Positions 7,554 to 14,788 of a stretch of 15,021 bases of DNA are shown here, in pieces. The position numbers and the translations under genes were made by a program. Origin of the DNA: Sanchytrium tribonematis (Eukaryota > Sanchytriomycota > Sanchytriomycetes > Sanchytriales > Sanchytriaceae). How positions within the stretch are numbered: position 1 is the stretch's first letter; each line of letters opens with the position of its first letter. The notes under the pieces are model-generated. The model saw only the letters and a program-made list of their open reading frames with translations, was not told the DNA's origin and did not search any database. The stretch spans positions 1 through 15,021 of the forward strand of contig JADGIG010000159.1 in NCBI GenBank assembly GCA_018985235.1, in the 5' to 3' direction.

Positions 7554-8165
7554 ATGATTCTTCGTCGATCACATATTGGGAGAATGACAATACACCTAGA
7601 TCCTAAAATAAAACTGGACTTCGCTATGCCACAGGAAGAACCGAACTCAAATCCTAAAAAATTCTTCCCGGATAAACGTCCAAATTATGCAATTAATATC
7701 AAAGGTCCTTTGGGAGAAGTCAAATTAGACTTGTTTCCATTTATTCGACTGAAACACAATAATAATGAACTTCAAGTATCAATTGAGAATGCATCAAACA
7801 AAATAGAGAAATCTATGTGGGGAACAACTCGATCCCTAATTAATAATGCAATTATCGGGTGCTGTCAAGGGCATACTTCCATCGTGACACTGAAAGGCAT
7901 TGGGTACAGAGTTTCTTTAAAGGAGGAAAATGAGAAGAAATTTGTTGGAATTAAGGCTGGGTTTTCTCATGTGAAATATTTTGAAATCCCTTCAGATCTT
8001 AAGATTGAAGCATTTCAAACTGCGATCGTAATATCTGGAGTTGATAAACAAAGGGTAAAATTATTTGCTCATTGCCTAAGATCGGCGCATCCACCCGAAC
8101 CTTACAAAGGCAAGGGAATTTACGTGGATGACGAGACTGTTAAGCTTAAAGAGCGAAAAAAATAA
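7554..8165 (+). CDS. MRPL6: Mitochondrial large-subunit ribosomal protein uL6m
   Basis: This structural protein of the mitochondrial 50S-type subunit has the bacterial L6 fold in two halves. The 203-aa product shows GPLGEVKLDL, MWGTTRSLINNAIIG and GHTSIVTLKGIGYR in the middle, then GFSH, EIP, VISGVDKQRV and the family signature PPEPYKGKGI near the C-terminus, ending in a Lys-rich tail. The last signature (ribosomal protein L6 signature 1) makes it a bacterial-type, hence organellar, uL6. The ATG at 7554 gives MILRRSHIGRM, a short basic presequence-like start. The frame is open upstream to 7452 but lacks an ATG there. It implies that the mitochondrion still translates its own mRNAs. Confidence 0.95.
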   Translation: MILRRSHIGRMTIHLDPKIKLDFAMPQEEPNSNPKKFFPDKRPNYAINIKGPLGEVKLDLFPFIRLKHNNNELQVSIENASNKIEKSMWGTTRSLINNAIIGCCQGHTSIVTLKGIGYRVSLKEENEKKFVGIKAGFSHVKYFEIPSDLKIEAFQTAIVISGVDKQRVKLFAHCLRSAHPPEPYKGKGIYVDDETVKLKERKK

Positions 8166-8166
8166 A
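8161..8166 (+). terminator. AATAAA poly(A) hexamer overlapping the uL6m stop
   Basis: The hexamer spans the last Lys codon, the TAA stop (8163-8165) and one further base. The G-alpha ATG is only 53 nt past the stop. Confidence 0.6.
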
Positions 8167-8218
8167 TGTAAAATTGAAATTCAACTATTGAAAAAAAATT
8201 AATTTTTGGGTCTGAAAC

Positions 8219-9323
8219 ATGGGGTGTGCTTCGAGTTCTGAAAATAAAGAAGGAAAAAGACAAAATGATGAAATTGAAAATCAAATTAAAAATGACAGAC
8301 TTAAAATGAGGTCTGAAGTTAAAATGTACGTGATTTATTCTAATTTAGGCTTTTACTTGGAGCTGGAGAATCAGGAAAATCAACTATTTTGAAGCAAATG
8401 CAATTGATCCACGGATCGGGCTATAGTAATGATGAGCGAGAAGCATTTAAAGAAATTATATTCAGCAATACAGTGCAAAGTATGCGTGTAATTTTAGATG
8501 CCATGGAATCCCTAGGTGTCTCTCTAGATAACGAAGGTAACAAAAAGCATAGAGAGACTGTGATGAATCAACCTTCTCAGATTGAGTCCGACCACTTCCC
8601 AAAAGACGTTTCTACAGCCGTCAAGGAATTATGGAATGATGCAGGTGTGAAAGAATGCTTTGGTAGATCTCGAGAATACCAATTAAACGATTCTTCACGA
8701 TATTATTTCGATGCTATTGATCGCATGACTGAGCCAAATTACTTGCCAACTGATCAAGATATTTTAAGATCGCGTGTTAAAACAACAGGAATTGTTGAAA
8801 CTACTTTTAAAATTGGCGACCTCACATACAGAATGTTTGACGTTGGTGGACAAAGAAGTGAGCGTAAGAAATGGATTCATTGTTTTGAAAATGTAACAGC
8901 GATCATTTTCATGGTTGCTATTTCTGAATATGACCAAGTTTTACTTGAAGATGAGACTGTCGTAATTTATTTTTTACTTAGAATCGTATGCAGGAAGCCT
9001 TGACTTTATTTGATTCAATTTGCAATTCAAGATGGTTTGTGAAAACATCAATCATTTTGTTTTTAAACAAAATTGATTTATTCAAGGAGAAAATCAAGAG
9101 ATCGCCTATTAGCAAATTTTTCCCAGACTACACTGGCGGGGAAGATTATGATGCGGCTTGCGAATACTTTTTGCATCGATTTGTTTCTTTGAATCAGTCT
9201 GATGTGAAACAAGTGTACACCCATTTCACTTGTGCAACAGATACCACGCAAATCAAATTTGTTATGGCTGCCGTTAATGATATTATTATTCAGACTAATT
9301 TGCGGGATGTCGGATTATTGTAA
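8219..9323 (+). CDS. GPA1: Heterotrimeric G-protein alpha subunit, three exons
   Basis: This GTP-binding switch couples seven-helix receptors to adenylyl cyclase or MAP-kinase pathways at the plasma membrane. Exons are 8219-8325, 8349-8961 and 8982-9323, giving 353 aa, the standard length. Gly2 and Cys3 are myristoylation and palmitoylation sites. The nucleotide pocket is intact: P-loop GAGESGKS at 40-47, catalytic Arg178, switch II DVGGQ with Gln204, NKID at 269-272 and TCAT at 323-326. The match to fungal group I G-alpha is very close (DETVNRMQEALTLFDSICNS after splicing). The C-terminus ends DVGLL, so the fourth residue from the end is Val rather than the Cys of Gi-type subunits, and pertussis-toxin ADP-ribosylation is not expected. 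It is convergent with the globin gene, with 26 nt between stops. Confidence 0.97.
8326..8348 (+). other. 23-nt spliceosomal intron, G-alpha intron 1
   Basis: Begins GTACGTG and ends CTAATTTAG. Removing exactly these 23 nt restores EVKM-LLLGAGESGKST in phase 2, matching every G-alpha protein. Retention gives a frameshift and a TGA near 8391. Confidence 0.95.
8962..8981 (+). other. 20-nt spliceosomal intron, G-alpha intron 2
   Basis: Begins GTAATT and ends TTTACTTAG. Removal joins LLEDETV to NRMQEALTLF in phase 0, the invariant fungal G-alpha sequence. Retention gives a frameshift and a TGA at about 9001. Confidence 0.95.
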
Positions 9324-9345
9324 AAGTAAATTGCAGGTTTATAAG

Positions 9346-9351
9346 TTTATT
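9346..9351 (-). terminator. AATAAA poly(A) hexamer overlapping the globin-gene stop
   Basis: The minus strand reads TAATAAA at the stop (9352-9350). It lies within 30 nt of the convergent G-alpha stop, which itself has no canonical hexamer nearby (only AATAAG near 9365). Confidence 0.6.
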
Positions 9352-12115
9352 AAGGAAGAAATTCCGAATAAGTTTTTTGAGAGTGAACACTTTCTCTAGA
9401 AGATTTAGAAAATACCTCGCTTCCCTTTTTCCTCATGATTGGAGTCCCGGGTTCTCTTTCAGTGATGGAGTTTTTAGATTTGAGTAATTTAGATTCTTGA
9501 GACTCTGCAAAAGAAGATCTTGACCTAATATTTTTAGCTGCTTCAATATTTTCTGACAACCGTCTATTTCGAATAAGTTTTTTCTGAGGGCCCTCAATCA
9601 TTAAATCAGTTAGATAATCTAATGCCGACGACCATGCTTCCTCTGTTTCAATGTCAAATTCAGAAAGTAAAAATTCTCTCATAGTTTGCAGCAGACAGGA
9701 AGTTAATCGTGTAAACATGTCAGGACGAACACCCCATTCTTCATGCTGCTTGCCATGTTCTCTTATTTTGTCTTCATGCTCCTCAATTTGCTCTAGTTTT
9801 TTGACAACAAGACTAATAAGCCCACCAAAAGCTTTGGATTGACTCATGACATCTGGGAAAAATTTAACAAACTCTTTATCTGTGGTAAAAAGATTATCAT
9901 AATATTTAAAGCTGAAAATTGTAGTGGCCGACTTCTGGAACTCTAAGGTGTCTTTTGGGAAATAATTAAGTGAGATATTTTTTGGATCTATTTTTAAAGT
10001 GACAAGCTTCTCCCAACTTCTACTAATAAGTTTAATCTGTAGTGGACAAATTTTAGGACCTACTGGGGCGGGCCGCTTTAACATTGAATTTGTTTCCGCC
10101 CTCCTGCGGATTTTGGGTCCTTCTATCATAAAAGCTCCTACTAGATTAAGAGCTTGCTTCCATGCCGAAAATGCAGTCAAGTCAAATTCTTCACCTAAAA
10201 ATTCTTTCAAAGTTGCAATTAAACATCTTTCTTGACACTCATAAAATTGTGGTTTAATTCCACTTATTTCAGAGTTTTTTCTACCTTGTTCTCTGATTTT
10301 GTCTTCGTAAAAATCTACGAATTCTAGTTTTTCTGTAATAGTGAATAAGAGACTTGCAAAATCCGCTCTTTGTTTTTCTGGACTATTATACATTGTTGAA
10401 AATTCAGAGTATTCCCACAAAAGATTATCATAGTACTTCACGCAAAACATTGTCTGGATCTTGATTCCGCTCTTGTTTATTCCCGTGAGTAAAAGTTGAT
10501 CACTACATTTTAATTTGAATGAAGAGTATGGTATCGTCTTTTCTAACAAAAGCTCCCAAGAATTTCTTATGATTTCTATTTTGTCCTCTGAAAATTGGTT
10601 CACTAAAATATTTGCAAATTTATCATCGTCGCTTAGTGATTCTTTTTGGCCCTCAATCATAAATTGAATCACAACCTCAAAACATGTTCTCCAAGATTTT
10701 AATAAATTTGCAGATAATTTTTCAAGCAAAAATTCTTGAAGTGTCTTGAGCGTAGCGTCCTTTATGCGACCGAGCATCGCTCCGTTAATTTTATGTAGCT
10801 CTAGATGAATTCGTCCAAGATTTTTCGCATAATGCTGAAAATCAGTTGAATTTTCAAACTTTATGAGAATTACATCAAATAATCCATCAAACATTTTTTT
10901 TAATGACATAAAATTAGGAAAATAGTAACGAAGTGATGGCACCTCAAAAAATAAATTGTCGTACATTTTTAATACAAAATATTCCATATTGGAGGGATTG
11001 GTCGCTTGATCAAATAGGCTTTTCATGTCAAAGGTTTTAAATTTAAGCCTTTTTGGATCTAGATTCATATTCTTAACTAATTCCCAAGACCTTCTCATAT
11101 TTCGAAGTTCTATTTGAGATACCTTTTCATCTAGGTTATCAGTGCTTTTCGCTTTCAATCGACTCTCCTTTTCATTGAATCCCTCTATCATAGCATTAAT
11201 GATCGTCGAAAATGCATGTTTCCACGCTTTCTTTGCGGTAAACCCAAATTCATCTGACAGAATAATTTCAAAAGTTTCAAGTAAACTTTCTGCAAAAGCC
11301 TCTAAATGTTTTTTCTCAACTTGGTACTCTTCCATATGTCGCCGACCAAGCTTTTTAAAGTAATAACTATTATCCTCCAACTTCGAAGACTTAAATATCA
11401 TTCCTTCCATCATTTTTACAAAAGCTTTTCGTTGCGTCATTTCTTCTGGAAACATTGCGGCCATTGTTGGTTCCTTTTTGAACAACAAGTCGTAAAATTG
11501 AAAATGAAAAATTGTCACAGGATCGGTTTGCCGGTTGCTACCACCTAACATTTTCCGTAAATCCTCATTTGTTAGTTGAATGCTTTCTGGGGTGAGTTTC
11601 TTTTGTAGAACCAAATCCCATGGCTTTTTTAGTGCATCCGTATTGTTTTTCTTTTTGTCAAAAATTTGAGTTAGCATTTTTCGCTTTTTCTCTGCTTTTG
11701 CTCCAATAATTATAGCAACAACATCTGAAAGTCCTATCTTCCATAGTTGTAGCTGATCTATACTCACCTGATCTTGCAGAATATCTTCTATCACAATGAT
11801 GAAGTTATCAATCCACGCGTTAAGAATATCTGGATTTAAATGACCCAGTATGATCTTTAAGGATTCTTGCTTGCTGGGGTCTTGTTTTCGCACTTGTGCC
11901 GCTGCATCTAAAAGCGCGTTTATAAGATTAATATTTAAATAGGTTTTGATCTCTTGATATTTGTTTATCACATTGTCGATAGTAAGGAGAATAAATGTGG
12001 ACGCGTTGTCAATTTCAAATTGAGTTTTATCAATATTCTCGAGGCTAACTCTGGCATAATCAAACTCGATAATTAATTTCCAACTAGCTTCCAACAGATC
12101 ATTGGGGATTGACAT
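9350..12115 (-). CDS. Five-domain globin (one degenerate plus four neuroglobin/flavohemoglobin-like domains)
   Basis: The 921-aa intronless protein is built from tandem globin folds: about 6-140 (degenerate), 165-312, 338-490, 510-667 and 692-842, then a Ser/Arg-rich tail. Domain limits come from a repeated pattern: helix A with SW or PW, the YDNLF-type helix B/C, and a final helix ending in IEG. B10 Tyr is kept at 208, 385, 562 and 739. CD1 is Phe222, Phe399, Tyr576 and Phe753. E7 is Gln228, Leu405, Gln582 and Gln759. Proximal F8 is His260, His437, Asn614 and His791. Domains 2, 4 and 5 keep the heme-iron histidine; domain 4 has Asn there. Tyr-B10 with Gln-E7 recalls flavohemoglobin-type O2/NO chemistry, but no reductase domain is present. 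No signal peptide or membrane segment is seen, so it is probably cytosolic. Function (NO detoxification, sensing or heme storage) is unknown. Confidence 0.85.
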   Translation of the reverse strand: MSIPNDLLEASWKLIIEFDYARVSLENIDKTQFEIDNASTFILLTIDNVINKYQEIKTYLNINLINALLDAAAQVRKQDPSKQESLKIILGHLNPDILNAWIDNFIIVIEDILQDQVSIDQLQLWKIGLSDVVAIIIGAKAEKKRKMLTQIFDKKKNNTDALKKPWDLVLQKKLTPESIQLTNEDLRKMLGGSNRQTDPVTIFHFQFYDLLFKKEPTMAAMFPEEMTQRKAFVKMMEGMIFKSSKLEDNSYYFKKLGRRHMEEYQVEKKHLEAFAESLLETFEIILSDEFGFTAKKAWKHAFSTIINAMIEGFNEKESRLKAKSTDNLDEKVSQIELRNMRRSWELVKNMNLDPKRLKFKTFDMKSLFDQATNPSNMEYFVLKMYDNLFFEVPSLRYYFPNFMSLKKMFDGLFDVILIKFENSTDFQHYAKNLGRIHLELHKINGAMLGRIKDATLKTLQEFLLEKLSANLLKSWRTCFEVVIQFMIEGQKESLSDDDKFANILVNQFSEDKIEIIRNSWELLLEKTIPYSSFKLKCSDQLLLTGINKSGIKIQTMFCVKYYDNLLWEYSEFSTMYNSPEKQRADFASLLFTITEKLEFVDFYEDKIREQGRKNSEISGIKPQFYECQERCLIATLKEFLGEEFDLTAFSAWKQALNLVGAFMIEGPKIRRRAETNSMLKRPAPVGPKICPLQIKLISRSWEKLVTLKIDPKNISLNYFPKDTLEFQKSATTIFSFKYYDNLFTTDKEFVKFFPDVMSQSKAFGGLISLVVKKLEQIEEHEDKIREHGKQHEEWGVRPDMFTRLTSCLLQTMREFLLSEFDIETEEAWSSALDYLTDLMIEGPQKKLIRNRRLSENIEAAKNIRSRSSFAESQESKLLKSKNSITEREPGTPIMRKKGSEVFSKSSRESVHSQKTYSEFLP

Positions 12116-12225
12116 TCAAAGCCACAAATCATTATATTTGAATGTAATCACAATTTCAAAGAATAGGCATGAGGAACCAAGCTGCCAAAGTAGATATTCA
12201 ATTTGCTCCCACATCAAAGATGGTT

Positions 12226-12231
12226 TTTATT
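12226..12231 (-). terminator. AATAAA poly(A) hexamer, Nup93 gene
   Basis: The hexamer starts 3 nt after the TAA stop on the minus strand (12237-12235), in an A-rich run. The globin start codon follows about 110 nt downstream. Confidence 0.6.
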
Positions 12232-12234
12232 TTT

Positions 12235-14179
12235 TTAGCGAAGAAAATCTACCATTTCCATATCTAAGCTTTGAGACTTGGAGAATACTTTGGGCCCAAA
12301 AAACTTAGAATTTTGATTAATCATTTGGACCAACTTATCTTTTAGAGCAACGAGCGATTTCAATTGCGCCTGTCGAGTCAAATCTTTTGCTTCAGCACTA
12401 TAACAGGTTAAATAGCTTTTCCCAATCGCTTCAATGCAATCGAGAACAAGAGGAGAGATATCCGGTATGTAATTGAGTAGCTCTTCATCCAAATAGAATG
12501 AGCTTTGATTTGTTAAGAAAACCTTGCTGTTTTCAATATACTAAGTTAGCTACAAATACCTCTACGGCTTTCAGAAATTGCTGCTCAACCAAAGCGTCTT
12601 TAAAATATACCAAATCAAGCAATCGCATTGTAATTTTTAGGTCAGTTGATTGAGAATATTGTTTGACATACTTTTCAGTCAATTTGATCAAATCATTTTT
12701 CTGAAAGGTGTATAAGGGGATCCCTTGTATGATTCTTGTTAAACTTTCATTTAACCGATGTAATACAGCCTCATAATTTTGAGAATAATCCCATAGATAC
12801 AGCGCAGTCTCGATTTTCTTTTGTGCCAAGGCTTGAGTTGCAGCTGATGAAACTATGCTCTCCTTGAATTCAACTTCGCTCAAATTCATTTTTGGAAGAT
12901 ATTCCACCAGCCCTTTTTGCAGCAAATAATCAAGATCATTTTTGTTAGCATGGACAAGCAAATCTGTCCATTGCGATTGAACAAACTTTAAAAATATCCC
13001 TTTCCCATTGATAAGTTGCATTAGGTAGAACACCTTGTCTTTCAATTCAGAGAGATTTAGAATATATGAAATAATTAGATTCTGAATGTGGAACGTTCTA
13101 TTATATTGATCAAACAAGGTGTCTGATAAAATGGGAGAAGTTGGCACCAATAATTTTTGGTTTTGATGCAATAGAATAGCAATATGTATAGCGTCCAAAG
13201 CGTACTTCGAATCCTGAAGTAAATAGTTTAAGCCTTGACCATATTCCATTACAGAGAAGCATTTTTGTGCTTTGTCGTGAGGACTTCCTTTGGACAAATC
13301 CAATTCTTTTTTGATATCCTCCAAAGATTTGGCCCCCGTTGTAAACAGATGCAAAAGATGCCAAAACATGTGTTCCCAAGTATTATGAATCACCCTATCT
13401 AATTCTAATTGCTCTCTTGGTGCCAAAATGTCACCTCTACATTTTTTCAAAGCTAATGAATAAACATCGTCTCCAAGATTGAGCCTTTTTAAATCTACAG
13501 GCAAACCTGTTCTTAATGAAAAATATAACTTTTGGCTGGAAGTACCTTCCAAGTTTTTGACTCTCATGAATCCGTCAATCAATTCTTCTTGATTAAAGTT
13601 ATTTCCAATCTTCGAAATAGCACTATGGCGCTCAACCACTTTCTGCATGATATCCCTAAATTCAGATTCTAGATAAGTTTTTGCTTTTACAATAACATTT
13701 TGAGGGGAACTTTCCTTATATATAAAATTCACCATTTTCCAGAGACGAGCCTGCCCTACGTCCGCCCAGTGCTCCATGACAGTAGATTTAAATTTGTTTT
13801 CGCCTTGGATTTTCAACTCTAGCATAGATTGCTTTGGCATTATAGCCATACAATTTTCTTTGATGTTTTTGATTATATCCTGATAAACTTCATCTAATTC
13901 TTGTACAATGTGCTGCTCATACTTTAAATTAGAGATGTTAAATGCATTTAAAACAGCGTTTTGCTCGAACTCTTGAGTTTTATCTAAGTTGGTAGCTTTT
14001 CTTTTGTGAAATGAATTTTGGTAGTAATTCAGATGATCTAGTTGCTTAGTTGCTGGCGGTGCTTGGGAGCTCAATTTTTTAGAAAGTGAATAAATACTGG
14101 AAATATTGGTAGTGTAAGAATTTAGATTTTTAGCCTGTTGCAAAAGCTGTTGCAAATCTTCGACTTTTGAATTGGTCAT
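12235..14179 (-). CDS. NUP93: Nucleoporin Nup93/Nic96, inner-ring scaffold, two exons
   Basis: Nup93/Nic96 is the linker-scaffold of the nuclear pore inner ring, anchoring Nup62/Nsp1-complex and Nup188/205 proteins. Exons are 14179-12560 and 12540-12235, giving 641 aa, shorter than the roughly 820-840 aa of animal and yeast proteins. The N-terminus (EDLQQLLQQAKNL) matches the conserved helix of Nup93. The rest is an all-alpha solenoid in which FTTGAKSLEDIKKEL and the block ending DAIHIAILLHQNQKLL align by eye with human Nup93. The 19-nt intron fuses a frame that would otherwise stop at a TGA with a second open frame carrying the conserved tail (DLTRQAQLKSLVALKDKLVQM). The ATG at 14179 is the first in frame. 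Family assignment is good but by memory of homologues; exon joining follows the rule seen in the G-alpha gene. Confidence 0.82.
12541..12559 (-). other. 19-nt spliceosomal intron, Nup93 gene
   Basis: On the minus strand it reads GTATTTGTAGCTAACTTAG. Its last nine bases, CTAACTTAG, match the 3' ends of the two G-alpha introns (CTAATTTAG, TTTACTTAG). Removal in phase 0 joins FLKAVE to YIENSKVF and bypasses a TGA. A 37-nt alternative ending CAAG would also keep frame but lacks the motif. Confidence 0.82.
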
Positions 14180-14271
14180 CTAAAACTAGGAGATTATAAA
14201 GATTTGTTCCACAGTTCTACTCAACAGCAATATAAAGTATCAAAATCTAATTTTAAAATATTAAGCGTAAA

Positions 14272-14277
14272 TTTATT
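14272..14277 (-). terminator. AATAAA poly(A) hexamer, ISCA1 gene
   Basis: Lies 36 nt after the stop on the minus strand, inside the 134-bp gap before the Nup93 start. Confidence 0.5.
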
Positions 14278-14313
14278 ATAACTAACTGGAATTTTATCCA
14301 TCAATTGAATAAT

Positions 14314-14625
14314 TCAAAGCAAAAAGCTTTGCCCGCAGCCACAGCTGCCTTTCAAATTTGGATTAACAATCTTTAGGCCATTCTGCAATTCGTTCTCTTC
14401 ATAATCGACTGTACTTCCTATAAAACCCAGCACACTTCTATGATCTAAAACGATGTTGGTTCCCACAAGATCGTCTTTTGGATTAATCTCGTTTTTCGGG
14501 ATATGTTGAATGTTATACATATGGCCACTACATCCCTTCCTTATGATACTGAGCTTTAGTGCTTTATTTTGTGGTAAAGTATTTGATATATGCTTCAAAG
14601 CAGCTGGAGTAAATTTGAGTAACAT
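14314..14625 (-). CDS. ISA1: Iron-sulfur cluster assembly protein ISCA1/Isa1 (HesB/IscA family)
   Basis: Isa1/ISCA1 acts with Isa2 and Iba57 in the mitochondrial matrix to make [4Fe-4S] clusters for aconitase and the lipoate and biotin synthases. The 103-aa protein is a complete HesB-like domain with the three cluster-binding cysteines: Cys32 in RKGCSGH and Cys95/Cys97 in GSCGCGQSF. The motif NPNLKGSCGCG is ISCA1-type, while ISCA2 has a CSCGSSF ending. The start MLLKFTPAALKHI goes straight into the domain, so no mitochondrial presequence is visible. A presequence exon may lie upstream, or targeting may be internal. The ATG at 14625 is the first in frame. After GCSG the residues HMYNIQHI replace the usual LxYxLEY, a mild divergence. 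Family secure; mitochondrial location inferred. Confidence 0.92.
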   Translation of the reverse strand: MLLKFTPAALKHISNTLPQNKALKLSIIRKGCSGHMYNIQHIPKNEINPKDDLVGTNIVLDHRSVLGFIGSTVDYEENELQNGLKIVNPNLKGSCGCGQSFLL

Positions 14626-14788
14626 AAATGAATAAATGTATTTTAAGTTTCAAGGATGAACAAGTTCCAGGAATTTTAAATGCTTAACCAAGTTGACTTA
14701 ACATGGGTTGCGTATTTAACGATGTACAGTTTTTTTTAACAATTTGGCAAAATAAATATATACATTTGTTTCAATCCCCGCAAAACAA
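14626..14788. promoter_or_regulatory. Divergent intergenic region, ISCA1 (-) / UCHL5 (+)
   Basis: These 163 bp lie between two divergent start codons. The sequence is AT-rich with T-runs (around 14730) and an AATAAATATATA stretch near 14751-14762 that could act as a TATA-like element for the plus-strand gene. No other motif stands out. Promoter role is inferred from position. Confidence 0.45.

Noticed and set aside
8219-9323. Possible ciliate (Stentor-like) origin because of tiny introns and standard code
   Set aside because: Stentor introns are 15-16 nt, and ciliates are not known for canonical heterotrimeric G-alpha subunits; this G-alpha is clearly of fungal type.
12523-12559. 37-nt alternative intron in Nup93 ending CAAG
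   Set aside because: It also preserves frame but lacks the TTAG end and branch-like motif shared by the other introns; the 19-nt solution fits the observed rule better.
13110-13379. 89-codon minus-strand open frame inside the Nup93 gene
   Set aside because: It overlaps the Nup93 coding frame on the same strand in another phase, and the Nup93 frame carries the family similarity.
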